From an uncultured Lachnospiraceae bacterium (GTDB lineage Bacteria > Bacillota > Clostridia > Lachnospirales > Lachnospiraceae): 59,031 nucleotides of DNA. The first letter of the stretch is position 1. The number at the start of each line of letters is the position of its first letter. Positions 15,740-25,235 of this stretch are shown in pieces. The stretch spans positions 1-59,031 of the forward strand of contig CACWRR010000006.1 in NCBI GenBank assembly GCA_902763335.1, given 5' to 3'. A program made the translations under genes and the position numbers. A model generated the notes under the pieces. It ran no database searches. It was not told the origin of the DNA and saw only the letters and a list, made by a program, of their open reading frames with translations.

Positions 15740-17020
15740 TTATTCAATTCTCTCTTTTCCACCCATGTATGGTCTTAATGCTTCCGGAATATTTACTGTT
15801 CCGTCTGCATTTAAGTTGTTTTCAAGAAATGCGATGAGCATTCTAGGTGGTGCAACCACTGTATTGTTAAGAGTATGGGCAAAATACTTCTCTCCATTTT
15901 CACCCTTAACTCTTATTTTAAGTCTTCTTGCCTGTGCATCTCCCAGATTTGAACAGCTTCCAACCTCGAAGTACTTCTTCTGTCTAGGTGACCATGCCTC
16001 AACATCTATAGACTTAACCTTAAGATCAGCTAAATCTCCTGAACAACACTCTATAGTTCTTACAGGAATATCAAGTGAGCGGAACAAATCAACTGTGTTC
16101 TTCCATAATTTATCAAACCACTCTTTGCTCTCCTCCGGCTTACAAACTACTATCATTTCCTGCTTTTCAAACTGATGTATACGGTAAACACCTCTCTCTT
16201 CAAGTCCGTGTGCACCCTTTTCCTTACGGAAACATGGTGAGTAACTTGTAAGAGTCTTAGGAAGTGTCTCCTCCGGAATAATTGTATCTATAAATTTACC
16301 TATCATTGAATGTTCACTTGTACCGATAAGGTATAAATCTTCTCCTTCAATCTTATACATCATGGCATCCATCTCGGCAAAACTCATAACACCGGTAACA
16401 ACGTTACTTCTAATCATAAACGGCGGTATGCAGTAAGTAAATCCTCTGTCAATCATAAAGTCTCTTGCATATGAAATAACTGCTGAATGAAGTCTTGCTA
16501 TGTCACCCATAAGATAATAGAAGCCGTTTCCAGCAACTTTATGTGCAGCATCAAGGTCTATTCCGTTAAACTTCTCCATGATCTCTGTATGATATGGAAC
16601 TTCAAAGTCAGGTACAACAGGCTCGCCGAATTTTTCAATCTCTACATTCTCGCTGTCATCCTTACCTATAGGTACACTCGGATCGATAATATTAGGGATA
16701 ACCATCATTATCTTTGTAACCTTTTCCTGAAGTTCTCTTTCCTTCTCCTCAAGCTGTGCAAGATGTGCTGAAGCATCAGTTACTTTCTTCTTTGCCTCCT
16801 CTGCTTCCTCTTTCTTGCCCTGTGCCATAAATGCACCTATCTGCTTAGACACTTTATTCTTCTCAGCTCTTAAGCTGTCTGCTTCCTGCTTAACCTTTCT
16901 GCCCTCTGCATCAAGTTCAATAACCTCGTCTACGAGTTCAATCTTGCTGTCCTGAAACTTATTTTTAATATTCTGTTTTACAATATCAGGATTCTCTCTC
17001 AAAAATTTTAAATCTAACAT
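15740..17020 (-). CDS. serS: Seryl-tRNA synthetase
   Basis: A 426-residue class II synthetase that charges tRNA-Ser. It begins MLDLKFLRENPDIVKQN, has the long N-terminal coiled-coil arm (about residues 30-105) that contacts the tRNA variable arm, then the catalytic core with motif 2 (PCFRKEKGAHGLEERGVYRIHQF) region and motif 3 (NNTVVAPPRMLIAFLENN). Length matches the family. It is transcribed alone, with its own promoter (17057-17085) and a strong terminator. The 150-nt leader is too short and lacks the signatures of a T-box. Confidence 0.97.
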   Translation of the reverse strand: MLDLKFLRENPDIVKQNIKNKFQDSKIELVDEVIELDAEGRKVKQEADSLRAEKNKVSKQIGAFMAQGKKEEAEEAKKKVTDASAHLAQLEEKERELQEKVTKIMMVIPNIIDPSVPIGKDDSENVEIEKFGEPVVPDFEVPYHTEIMEKFNGIDLDAAHKVAGNGFYYLMGDIARLHSAVISYARDFMIDRGFTYCIPPFMIRSNVVTGVMSFAEMDAMMYKIEGEDLYLIGTSEHSMIGKFIDTIIPEETLPKTLTSYSPCFRKEKGAHGLEERGVYRIHQFEKQEMIVVCKPEESKEWFDKLWKNTVDLFRSLDIPVRTIECCSGDLADLKVKSIDVEAWSPRQKKYFEVGSCSNLGDAQARRLKIRVKGENGEKYFAHTLNNTVVAPPRMLIAFLENNLNADGTVNIPEALRPYMGGKERIE

Positions 17021-17056
17021 AAAATAACCCTGTCCTTTCTCTAATCATTAAGTTTA

Positions 17057-17085
17057 ATTTTATTACATAATCAGGAATTTTACAA
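17057..17085 (-). promoter_or_regulatory. Promoter of serS
   Basis: TTGTAA (17080-17085), 17-nt spacer and TAAAAT (17057-17062) on the minus strand, 37 nt upstream of the serS start. It lies back to back with the tyrA promoter. Confidence 0.65.
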
Positions 17086-17123
17086 TACTTTTTATTGGTA
17101 ATTTAGCACTGTAAAGCGATACA

Positions 17124-17152
17124 TTGACATTGTAATACTTCTGAATTATAAT
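17124..17152 (+). promoter_or_regulatory. Sigma-A promoter of tyrA-aroA
   Basis: TTGACA (17124-17129), 17-nt spacer and TATAAT (17147-17152), exact consensus, about 40 nt before the tyrA start. Confidence 0.85.
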
Positions 17153-17194
17153 TAATGGGATATTTAGAAATACACAGAAAGTCTGGTAAAATCA

Positions 17195-18286
17195 ATGAAA
17201 AATTTAACTATAGGATTTGTTGGTCTTGGTCTTATAGGCGGCTCCATTGCCAAAGGCATAAGATACAACTTTCCGGAATTTAAAATAGTAGCTTACAACA
17301 GAAGTGAAGCTGCAAGAAATGCAGCAAAGCTTGACGGAACGGCAGATATCATCTGCGCAGATATAGACAACTCATTTTCAGAATGTGATTACATATTCTT
17401 ATGCACCCCCGTTGAATACAATGTGGAATATTTAAGAATGCTTAAACCGATTATCAAGAGTTCATGTATCATATCTGATGTGGGCAGTACAAAGACAAAC
17501 ATTCACGAAGCTGTTACATCTGAGCATATGGAAGCAAATTTCATAGGCGGGCATCCGATGGCAGGCTCTGAGAAAACAGGATATGAAAATGCATCTGAAC
17601 ATCTGATTGAGAATGCATTTTTTGCAATAACACCGACTTCACTTACAACTCCGGAATCCCTTGCGGAATTTAAGGAAATAGTAAGCGGTATAGGAGGAAT
17701 ACCGGTGGTTCTTGATTATGCTGAACATGATTATTGTGTTGCAGCCATCAGCCATTTGCCCCACCTTGTCGCAGCAAGTCTCGTAAATCTTGTAAAAGAC
17801 AGCGACTCCCCTTCTGAGACAATGAAACTTCTGGCAGCAGGCGGATTTAAGGATATAACAAGAATTGCATCATCTTCTCCTGAAATGTGGCAGCAGATAT
17901 GTACGACAAACGGTAAAAACATATCGGATTTACTCGGTGACTATATAACCTCACTTACAGATATAAAAAATGCCATAGATAATAATGAAAGCTCATATAT
18001 ATTTGATCTGTTTACTTCAAGCAGGGCTTACCGCAATTCCTTCTCCGATATACACACGGGACCTATTCCGCCTGTATACAAACTCTACTGCGATATTATC
18101 GATAAATCTGGTGCAATCCTTGCCGTGGCAACCATACTGTCAACCAAAGATATCAGCATTAAAAATATCGGAATTATCAATAACAGGGAACGTGAAGCCG
18201 GAGTATTAGAAATCGTATTTTATAATAAAACTGATTTAGAAAATGCTTCCCTGCTTCTCAAAGAACACAATTACAAAATCTACTAG
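17195..18286 (+). CDS. tyrA: Prephenate dehydrogenase with ACT domain
   Basis: A 363-residue enzyme converting prephenate to 4-hydroxyphenylpyruvate with NAD, a step of tyrosine synthesis. It has the N-terminal Rossmann motif GLGLIGGS (residues 11-18), the catalytic-region motifs SDVGSTK and GGHPMAGSEKTG, and a C-terminal ACT domain (about 290-363) that usually mediates tyrosine feedback inhibition. The start ATG has only a weak Shine-Dalgarno, unusual next to the exact-consensus promoter. aroA follows 10 nt later, giving a two-gene aromatic amino acid operon. Confidence 0.95.
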   Translation: MKNLTIGFVGLGLIGGSIAKGIRYNFPEFKIVAYNRSEAARNAAKLDGTADIICADIDNSFSECDYIFLCTPVEYNVEYLRMLKPIIKSSCIISDVGSTKTNIHEAVTSEHMEANFIGGHPMAGSEKTGYENASEHLIENAFFAITPTSLTTPESLAEFKEIVSGIGGIPVVLDYAEHDYCVAAISHLPHLVAASLVNLVKDSDSPSETMKLLAAGGFKDITRIASSSPEMWQQICTTNGKNISDLLGDYITSLTDIKNAIDNNESSYIFDLFTSSRAYRNSFSDIHTGPIPPVYKLYCDIIDKSGAILAVATILSTKDISIKNIGIINNREREAGVLEIVFYNKTDLENASLLLKEHNYKIY

Positions 18287-18296
18287 GAGGATTACA

Positions 18297-19574
18297 ATGA
18301 ATTTTACAAATACATCTTCACTTAAGGGTGAAATTACCATTCCGGGTGATAAATCCATTTCACACCGTGCCATAATGCTCGGAGCAATTTCCGACGGAAC
18401 CACCGAGGTAAAAAACTTCCTTCAGGGTGCCGACTGTCTGTCTACCATAGACTGTTTCCGTAAAATGGGTGTATCCATTGAAAATTTATCTGATACTGTT
18501 ATCATCCACGGAAACGGTCTGCACGGTCTTAAAGCTCCGGACAGTATACTTGACGCAGGTAACAGCGGTACAACCACAAGACTCATATCAGGTATACTTT
18601 CAGCCCAGAACTTTTCATGCCGGTTAGACGGTGATGACTCATTAAGAACCCGTCCGATGAAAAGGATTATAACCCCTCTGACACAGATGGGAGCAGATAT
18701 CGACAGCATTAACGGTAACGGCTGTGTTCCCCTTAAGATAAACGGTTCAAAACTTCATGGTATACATTACGATTCTCCTGTAGCATCCGCACAGGTAAAA
18801 TCGGCCATCCTTCTTGCCGGTCTGTATGCCGAAGGCGAAACATCAGTGACAGAGCCATACCTCAGTCGTAACCACTCAGAGCTTATGCTCAAATATTTTG
18901 GTGCCGACGTAACATCTGTCGGAACAACAGCGACTGTCTCTCCTGCCACTAAACTTACCGGCGGAAGCATCGATGTTCCGGGAGATATTTCTTCCGCTGC
19001 ATACTTTATAGCAGCAGGACTTATCGTTCCTGATTCTGAAATACTTATTAAAAATGTCGGAATAAATCCTACAAGAGACGGTATCATAAAAGCTGTACAG
19101 GCAATGGGCGGAAATATCACCATTATGAACCGTAGAAATTCCGGCGGTGAAGATACAGCAGACATTCTTGTAAAATCAAGTGAACTTAACGGCACAGAAA
19201 TCGGCGGCAGCCTCATTCCTACCCTTATTGATGAAATTCCTGTAATAGCAGTTCTTGCCTGCTTTGCATCAGGAACAACCGTCATAAAAAATGCAGAAGA
19301 ACTAAAGGTTAAGGAATCCAACCGTATAGATGTCATGGTAAACAATCTGTCTGCAATGGGTGCAGATATAACAGCTACCGATGACGGCATGATAATAAAC
19401 GGCGGCAGACCTTTACACGGCATAACCATCGACAGCAAACTCGACCACCGTATTGCCATGTCATTTACCATAGCTTCCCTTATGTCGGAAGGTGAAACAG
19501 AAATCACAGGCGCAGAAGTGGTAAAAATATCCTACCCTGATTTCTATAAAGATTTAGAGTCTTTAAAAAACTAA
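18297..19574 (+). CDS. aroA: 3-phosphoshikimate 1-carboxyvinyltransferase (EPSP synthase)
   Basis: A 425-residue EPSP synthase, which joins phosphoenolpyruvate and shikimate 3-phosphate. Seen are IPGDKSISHRA near the N-terminus, LDAGNSGTTTRL, RTRPMKRI, VPGDISSAAYFIAA, KVKESNRI and DHRIAMSF, all diagnostic. The start at ATG 18297 is set by AGGAGG 6 nt upstream; an earlier in-frame ATG lies inside tyrA and is not used. The gene ends at a bidirectional terminator. Confidence 0.97.
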   Translation: MNFTNTSSLKGEITIPGDKSISHRAIMLGAISDGTTEVKNFLQGADCLSTIDCFRKMGVSIENLSDTVIIHGNGLHGLKAPDSILDAGNSGTTTRLISGILSAQNFSCRLDGDDSLRTRPMKRIITPLTQMGADIDSINGNGCVPLKINGSKLHGIHYDSPVASAQVKSAILLAGLYAEGETSVTEPYLSRNHSELMLKYFGADVTSVGTTATVSPATKLTGGSIDVPGDISSAAYFIAAGLIVPDSEILIKNVGINPTRDGIIKAVQAMGGNITIMNRRNSGGEDTADILVKSSELNGTEIGGSLIPTLIDEIPVIAVLACFASGTTVIKNAEELKVKESNRIDVMVNNLSAMGADITATDDGMIINGGRPLHGITIDSKLDHRIAMSFTIASLMSEGETEITGAEVVKISYPDFYKDLESLKN

Positions 19575-19580
19575 ATAACT

Positions 19581-19620
19581 AAAAAATTTCCGGTACACAC
19601 CACGTACCGGAAAATTTTTT
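19581..19620. terminator. Bidirectional terminator, aroA / PilZ gene
   Basis: AAAAAATTTCCGGTAC and GTACCGGAAAATTTTTT form a stem with a 7-nt loop. T-runs occur on both strands, so it can end both convergent transcripts. Confidence 0.85.
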
Positions 19621-19984
19621 AATTATTTTTATTATTTTCACTTACCATCTCATATATCTGTATCTTTAACTGATCTGATGGCATTATTCCTATAAATCTG
19701 CAACCGTATAAAGTAGGTCCGTCACCGTAGTTTTCCATTCTGACAATCTCGATTACAGTATCAAAGGTTTCCTTTGTCCACAACACAACATTTGTATCAT
19801 AATATGTATTGAGCTGAAGTTTCTCATCAGACTTAAAAGCCAGTCCGTCTTTTGATAAATTTACAAGCTCAACCGTAAATTCTTCCTTCTTTAAATTGGT
19901 TGTATCTGACTCACCGTTCTTAACCGGATCTAACTTTATGGTCACATCTATCTTCATTCTGTTTGATTTTCTTCTCTCCTGCAT
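19619..19984 (-). CDS. PilZ domain protein
   Basis: A 121-residue single-domain PilZ protein. The RxxxR cyclic-di-GMP motif is present at the N-terminus (RRKSNR, residues 4-9), and the second motif appears as NLSKDGLAF, a D/NxSxxG form. Such proteins bind cyclic di-GMP and relay it to motility or secretion partners. ATG 19984 is chosen since GAGAGG lies 5 nt upstream and RRKSNR so close to the start is usual; the ATG at 20032 has no ribosome site. It stands alone, 100 nt from queA. Confidence 0.85.
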   Translation of the reverse strand: MQERRKSNRMKIDVTIKLDPVKNGESDTTNLKKEEFTVELVNLSKDGLAFKSDEKLQLNTYYDTNVVLWTKETFDTVIEIVRMENYGDGPTLYGCRFIGIMPSDQLKIQIYEMVSENNKNN

Positions 19985-20084
19985 ATAAACCTCTCTTTCT
20001 TTATCTGCCTGTTCAACATGATATTCACGCATATTTATATATAATCATATCATAAATAATTTCATTTGAAAAGAACAAAGATTA

Positions 20085-21110
20085 TCATGATATAAACATG
20101 GCATCCCCAAAACTGAAAAATCTGTATTTTTCAGCTACGGCTTCCTCATATGCCTTCATAACGTTGTCCCTTCCTGCTAATGCTGACACAAGCATAAGAA
20201 GCGTAGACTCCGGAAGATGAAAATTCGTTATTAAGCAGTCAATCACTTTGAAACTGTAACCCGGATAAATAAATATATCCGTCCATCCGCTGCCTGCCTT
20301 TAACATTCCATCGTCATCTGCTGCCGATTCAAGCGTTCTGCAACTGGTTGTACCTACAGAGATTATTCTTCCTCCACTTTTCTTCGTCTCATTTATTTTA
20401 TCTGCCTCCGACTGCTCTATGCAGTAATATTCAGAATGCATATGATGCTCTGTTATCTCATCCACCTTTACCGGTCTGAATGTTCCAAGTCCCACATGAA
20501 GTGTAACATGGGCTATCTTCACTCCCATCTCCTCTATCTGTGCCAGAAGTTCCTTTGTAAAGTGAAGTCCCGCAGTAGGTGCCGCAGCCGAACCTTCATT
20601 TTTGGCATATACTGTCTGATATCTGTTCTTGTCCTTCAATTCATGTGTAATATATGGCGGCAACGGCATCTGACCTAGCTTATCAAGTATCTCTTCAAAT
20701 ATACCTTCATAAGAAAATCTTATAATACGATTTCCGTCATCCACAACTTCTTCCACCGTACATTCAAGCAGGCCGTCACCAAATGATATAACCGTTCCCG
20801 GTTTTGCCTTTCTTCCCGGTTTCACCAGAACCTCCCAGCAGTCCTTATCCTTCCTTGTAAGTAAAAGAACCTCTATTTTTGCTCCGGTATCTTTCTTTAC
20901 ACCAAAAAGTCTTGCCGGTATAACCTTTGTATCATTTATTACGAGGCAGTCTCCAGGTTTAATATAATTCACTATATTATGGAATACTTCATGTTTTATA
21001 TCTCCATTATTTTTATCAAGCAGCATAAGTCTTGATGACGCTCTGTCCTCCAAAGGATCCTGTGCTATAAGCTCCTGTGGTAAATCATAATAAAAATCAT
21101 GTAATTTCAT
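20085..21110 (-). CDS. queA: S-adenosylmethionine:tRNA ribosyltransferase-isomerase
   Basis: A 341-residue QueA, which transfers and isomerises the ribosyl part of SAM onto 7-aminomethyl-7-deazaguanine in tRNA, making epoxyqueuosine. Diagnostic motifs include [14 protein letters not shown] at the N-terminus, [40 protein letters not shown]-like [13 protein letters not shown] and [16 protein letters not shown]. Length is standard. It follows the DUF3810 gene by about 33 nt in the same direction. No tgt gene is in the window. Confidence 0.97.
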   Translation of the reverse strand: MKLHDFYYDLPQELIAQDPLEDRASSRLMLLDKNNGDIKHEVFHNIVNYIKPGDCLVINDTKVIPARLFGVKKDTGAKIEVLLLTRKDKDCWEVLVKPGRKAKPGTVISFGDGLLECTVEEVVDDGNRIIRFSYEGIFEEILDKLGQMPLPPYITHELKDKNRYQTVYAKNEGSAAAPTAGLHFTKELLAQIEEMGVKIAHVTLHVGLGTFRPVKVDEITEHHMHSEYYCIEQSEADKINETKKSGGRIISVGTTSCRTLESAADDDGMLKAGSGWTDIFIYPGYSFKVIDCLITNFHLPESTLLMLVSALAGRDNVMKAYEEAVAEKYRFFSFGDAMFIS

Positions 21111-21143
21111 TTTTTCCTCATTTCCGTATGAAAACCATACTGT

Positions 21144-22280
21144 TTATTTATCAAAAAATCCTTCATGCCTGTAACCCGATACAAGCAGATCAACCATTAA
21201 TCCATAGCTTTTTACCCCTTCTTCTTCACCGTTTGCCTTAAGATACGTGTCATTAATTGCCTGCGTCGTATCAGACACTTCTTTTCCCACCTTTGTATTT
21301 TCTATCCTGTTCCAGTACTCGTTGTTTGCCTGTATGTCAGCAGACATTTTCTCTGAAATGTTTTCACTTAATTTATAAGCCAACTCCTGATTTTCATCAT
21401 ATATGGCATTTTCCACACAAATGTATGCCTGCACTATTCCACTGTATAAAAACTCCGGATTATCTGACGCCATACACGCAAGATATGCAATATAATTTGC
21501 CTCATCCTCCTTGATAAATCCCCTTAAATGTGCCTGTTCATGACACATATCACTCGGAATGTTATACTGCACAACATCTACATTGTTATTCGCCTCTAAC
21601 GTAAACGGGACAAAAACTCCCGCCATTCCTGTATACGATATATATTTCGATGTCAGAAACGACTTGTTTTTCCCATAATGTCCTGAAAGGACCGGATATT
21701 TTTCGCTGAGATTATCAAATGCCTTTAACACCTCTTCTGATACCTGACCCATGCTTTCACCTAGGATAAACACACCATCCGAATCCTCAGTATCAAGCTT
21801 TTCCCTTACAGCATTTCCCCTTGATATAAGGTCCTCACCAACTTTATAAAGCTCTTTTACCGTTGATTTTCCCGGTTCAAATCCCGCATAATAAGAGAAA
21901 TCATAACGGTAATAATTTATGCCGTCAAACATGACATACATAAATATTAAAACTGAAGCTATACATACTATATCAATAACCGCCTTGTAAACAATCCACT
22001 TTCTTCTTACAGGATTCTTTATAAGATTTCTTATAAATAGCACAACTGCCAGAATCAGAACAACCGGCAGGCAGAGTACACATATCTCTGCTATCGAAAA
22101 AGGTACAAGTCCCGTAACCGTACTGACTGCCTGTATGACATATTTGCATATTCCATCTGAAAATACATGCTCTGTCAGACTGCTGCTTTTCCCCGCAACA
22201 AGCATTATACATACCGATATGGGAATAAGACACATAAGCCACATTCTTTTATACAGATACTTTTTCATTCGTTTAAACAT
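21144..22280 (-). CDS. DUF3810 family membrane protein
   Basis: A 378-residue protein with three N-terminal membrane helices (within the first 130 residues) and a long extracytoplasmic domain containing the DUF3810 hallmark MCHEQAHLRGFIKEDEANYI, which resembles a zinc-metallopeptidase HExxH-like site (HEQAH) with a downstream Glu. Peptidase activity has not been shown for the family to my knowledge. I take ATG 22280, 4 nt after the dtd stop; an upstream in-frame TTG at 22304 overlaps dtd. It belongs to the minus-strand run ABC-F, dtd, DUF3810, queA. Confidence 0.8.
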   Translation of the reverse strand: MFKRMKKYLYKRMWLMCLIPISVCIMLVAGKSSSLTEHVFSDGICKYVIQAVSTVTGLVPFSIAEICVLCLPVVLILAVVLFIRNLIKNPVRRKWIVYKAVIDIVCIASVLIFMYVMFDGINYYRYDFSYYAGFEPGKSTVKELYKVGEDLISRGNAVREKLDTEDSDGVFILGESMGQVSEEVLKAFDNLSEKYPVLSGHYGKNKSFLTSKYISYTGMAGVFVPFTLEANNNVDVVQYNIPSDMCHEQAHLRGFIKEDEANYIAYLACMASDNPEFLYSGIVQAYICVENAIYDENQELAYKLSENISEKMSADIQANNEYWNRIENTKVGKEVSDTTQAINDTYLKANGEEEGVKSYGLMVDLLVSGYRHEGFFDK

Positions 22281-22284
22281 TACT

Positions 22285-22728
22285 CTACATTGCCTCACTG
22301 TCAAGCATTATGGTAAATGGTCCGTCATTCTCCAGTTCGACTTTCATATCCGCTCCAAATATGCCTGTCTGTACATTTATAAGTTTACTGCACTCAGCTA
22401 TTATATACTCATACAGTTCATTTGCAAGCTCCGGCTGACCAGCCTTTACAAATGACGGCCTGTTGCCCTTTTTGCAGTCCGCATACAATGTAAACTGTGA
22501 AACTAACAGCAGCTCACCGTTTACATCCGTCACAGATATATTGGTTTTACCATTTTCATCTGCAAATATTCTAAGCCCCATCATTTTCTTTATAAGCTTG
22601 TCTGCAATCTCTTTTGTATCTTCTGCACCTATACCTATAAATACCAGATAACCTTTTCCTATGCTGCCTGTCACATTTCCATCTACGGTTACCTTTGCAT
22701 TATTTACTCTCTGTATTAAAAATTTCAT
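22285..22728 (-). CDS. dtd: D-aminoacyl-tRNA deacylase
   Basis: A 147-residue DTD that hydrolyses D-amino acids (and glycine mischarged on tRNA-Ala) from tRNA. The family motifs [17 protein letters not shown] and the N-terminal [17 protein letters not shown] are clear, and length is standard. Its ATG overlaps the stop of the ABC-F gene by 4 nt (ATGA). Confidence 0.95.
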   Translation of the reverse strand: MKFLIQRVNNAKVTVDGNVTGSIGKGYLVFIGIGAEDTKEIADKLIKKMMGLRIFADENGKTNISVTDVNGELLLVSQFTLYADCKKGNRPSFVKAGQPELANELYEYIIAECSKLINVQTGIFGADMKVELENDGPFTIMLDSEAM

Positions 22729-24500
22729 CCTTCTATCTCCTCAACGAGTTCATTAAGATAAACCCACCTGTCCATCTTCTTCTCAAGCTCTGACTCAAGC
22801 TCTGCTTTCTCTTCCATCAGCCTGTTAAGTTCAGAATAATCACTTGATTTTTCTGCAATACCTTTCTCTATATCCTCTATCTTACTTTCAAGTTCTGCTA
22901 TTTCCTCATCTATTGTCTCGTATTCACGTTTTTCATTGTAGGATAGCTTTCTCTTACGCTCCTGACTTTTCTCTGTCTTAACCTTTACCTCTTTTGACTC
23001 ATTTACCGGTTCTAAAGTACCTGATATCTTATTTCTATAATCAGTGTAACCGCCTTCATACTGATTTATATTTCCATGTCCGTCAAACGCAAGTATGCGG
23101 TCAACCACTCTGTCAAGAAAATATCTGTCATGGGATACCGTTATGACAATCCCGTCAAAGCCGTCTATATAATCCTCAAGCACTGTAAGTGTTGAAATAT
23201 CAAGGTCATTTGTCGGCTCATCAAGAATAAGAATGTTCGGTGCTTTCATAAGTATACTAAGCAGATACAGCCTTCTCTTTTCACCGCCGGACAATTTTTC
23301 AATTCTTGTGTACTGCATATCAGATGTAAATAAAAATCTTTCTAACATCTTTGATGCGGAAATCTTTCCTGTCTTTGTGGGAAGAAATTCTGCTATGTCT
23401 CTCACATAGTCTATGACTCTCTCTTCAGGATTCATATTTTTTATTTCCTGGGTGAAATATCCAATCTTTACCGTATCACCGATTTCTACATATCCTCCGT
23501 CAGGTTCATGGCTTCCGCTTATAATATCAAGAAAAGTTGTCTTACCGCATCCGTTATTGCCTACAATACCGACATTTATACCTTTTGTAAATATATAGCT
23601 GAAATCATTTATAATATGCTTTTCGCCATATGCCTTTGTTATATTATTTACTTCTATGGTCTTATTTCCCAGTCTCGTATATACCGACTCAAGCTCTATC
23701 TGCTGCTTTTCCTCAATGCCTCTTATCGCTTTCATTTCCTCATACCGGTTAAGCCTTGCCTTCTGCTTTGTCGAACGTGCTCTTGCACCGCGCATCACCC
23801 ATTTAAGCTCATTTCTTAATATACTTTTTCTCTTTCTCTCGGTTGCTGCCTCCATGTCCTCTCTCTGACACTTAAGCTCAAGGTATCCTGAATAATTTGC
23901 ATTATATGAATATAGTTTTTTATTATCAATCTCAACTATTTTATTTGTAACGCTGTCAAGAAAATATCTGTCGTGGGTAACCATTATAAGAACACCCCTG
24001 TATTTTTTCAGATATTCCTCTAACCACTCTGTCATATCATTGTCAAGGTGGTTTGTCGGCTCATCCATTATAAGGATATCCGTCGGGTTAATAAGTGTTC
24101 TTGCAAGCGCCACTCTCTTTTTCTGACCGCCTGACAGGGTATTTATATCCTGTGAAAAATCACCGATGCCGAGCCTGGTAAGAATAGTCTTTGCCTCACT
24201 TTCCTTATCCCAACTGTCACCCTTTATGCCACCTTTACTTACATAACATATTATGGTTTCATTTTTCTTAAACACCGGAACCTGTGGAAGCATTGACACC
24301 GTAACATTATTCATCATAATAATATTTCCGCTGTCTGCCTCCTCAATTCCCGCTATCATTCTCAATAACGTTGTCTTGCCTGTTCCGTTGACACCTATTA
24401 TTCCAATTTTATCATGCTCGTTTATTCCCAACGAAACATCAGAGAGTATAACCCTGTCACCAAATGTTTTCGTCAGATTCTCTATATTTATTATATTCAC
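22725..24500 (-). CDS. ABC-F family ATPase
   Basis: A 591-residue soluble protein with two ATP-binding cassettes and no membrane domain. First cassette: [29 protein letters not shown]. Second: [30 protein letters not shown] charged inter-domain linker (about residues 210-265) and a C-terminal coiled coil (about 510-591) fit the Uup-like subgroup of ribosome-associated ABC-F factors. The long C-terminal coiled coil argues for Uup rather than an antibiotic resistance factor. It is coupled by overlaps to the flavin reductase upstream and dtd downstream. Confidence 0.92.
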   Translation of the reverse strand: MNIINIENLTKTFGDRVILSDVSLGINEHDKIGIIGVNGTGKTTLLRMIAGIEEADSGNIIMMNNVTVSMLPQVPVFKKNETIICYVSKGGIKGDSWDKESEAKTILTRLGIGDFSQDINTLSGGQKKRVALARTLINPTDILIMDEPTNHLDNDMTEWLEEYLKKYRGVLIMVTHDRYFLDSVTNKIVEIDNKKLYSYNANYSGYLELKCQREDMEAATERKRKSILRNELKWVMRGARARSTKQKARLNRYEEMKAIRGIEEKQQIELESVYTRLGNKTIEVNNITKAYGEKHIINDFSYIFTKGINVGIVGNNGCGKTTFLDIISGSHEPDGGYVEIGDTVKIGYFTQEIKNMNPEERVIDYVRDIAEFLPTKTGKISASKMLERFLFTSDMQYTRIEKLSGGEKRRLYLLSILMKAPNILILDEPTNDLDISTLTVLEDYIDGFDGIVITVSHDRYFLDRVVDRILAFDGHGNINQYEGGYTDYRNKISGTLEPVNESKEVKVKTEKSQERKRKLSYNEKREYETIDEEIAELESKIEDIEKGIAEKSSDYSELNRLMEEKAELESELEKKMDRWVYLNELVEEIEG

Positions 24501-25006
24501 TGCTTAACCATTACCTTTTCTATCTCACAAATATACATTTCATGGTAATCCTTATTCGGATACCACTTTTCATCTACCTCTTTATCAAGTATACACTCTG
24601 GCTTAAATACCTGTTTATACATTTTTCTCACTATCAGTACTGTATCTGCCTCTTCAAAATAAGGAGTCTCACCGTCAAATACCGTGGTCATACCCATTTT
24701 CTCGATTTTATCTTCATCTCTTCCCGATACACTTCCCATGTATGATAACATTTTCTTCTTATCCTCACTATAAAATGTCAGTGAAAGTGTTTCCGATGCA
24801 TCCACAAATTCCTTTGTATAACGCTGTGGTCTGATAACAACAAATGCTACGTTTTTGCCCCACATAACACCAATACCGCCCCATGATGCCGTCATGGTAT
24901 TTACCTTGCCATCCTTCGCAGCGGTAACTAACATCCAGTCCTTTCCTATCATCTCACATGCACTCTTCTTTATGTCTTCAATATTAACTGTTTTAAATTC
25001 GCTCAT
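24497..25006 (-). CDS. Flavin reductase-like FMN-binding protein
   Basis: A 169-residue split-barrel flavoprotein of the flavin reductase-like family. The segments VTAAKDGKVNTMTASWGGIG and VVIRPQRYTKEFVDASETLSLTFY are the typical FMN-binding core. Such proteins reduce flavins with NAD(P)H or act as electron carriers; the physiological partner is not indicated. Its stop overlaps the ABC-F start by 4 nt, so it is the first gene of this operon. Confidence 0.85.
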   Translation of the reverse strand: MSEFKTVNIEDIKKSACEMIGKDWMLVTAAKDGKVNTMTASWGGIGVMWGKNVAFVVIRPQRYTKEFVDASETLSLTFYSEDKKKMLSYMGSVSGRDEDKIEKMGMTTVFDGETPYFEEADTVLIVRKMYKQVFKPECILDKEVDEKWYPNKDYHEMYICEIEKVMVKQ

Positions 25007-25152
25007 AATTCACTCCATTCCGCAGGCACACCATAATCAAACTTCTATGACGTAACTGCTGTATTAATATATTTTATGCGTATAAGCACGTATTTATTGC
25101 ATAAAGGATTATAACACCTTTTTCCGTTATTTTGAATAGTTATTTTTCTGTC

Positions 25153-25181
25153 TTGTCAGTTGTAAAGTTATGTGTTATACT
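25153..25181 (+). promoter_or_regulatory. Promoter of nadB-nadC-niaR, possible NiaR operator
   Basis: TTGTCA (25153-25158), 17-nt spacer and TATACT (25176-25181). The sequence around the -35 box, TGTCTTGTCA, is a plausible operator position for the operon's own NiaR repressor, but the operator assignment is only inference. Confidence 0.65.
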
Positions 25182-25235
25182 CATTGTCAACTTATTGTAA
25201 AAGCGAACTTTAGAAATGCAGAAATGGAGACTAAT

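Noticed and set aside
17021-17194. T-box leader upstream of serS
   Set aside because: Only about 150 nt are available, shared with the divergent tyrA promoter, and no T-box consensus or specifier stem is visible.
18767-19507. 246-residue antisense ORF inside aroA
   Set aside because: It is the mirror of the real aroA reading frame with no Shine-Dalgarno and no recognisable protein.
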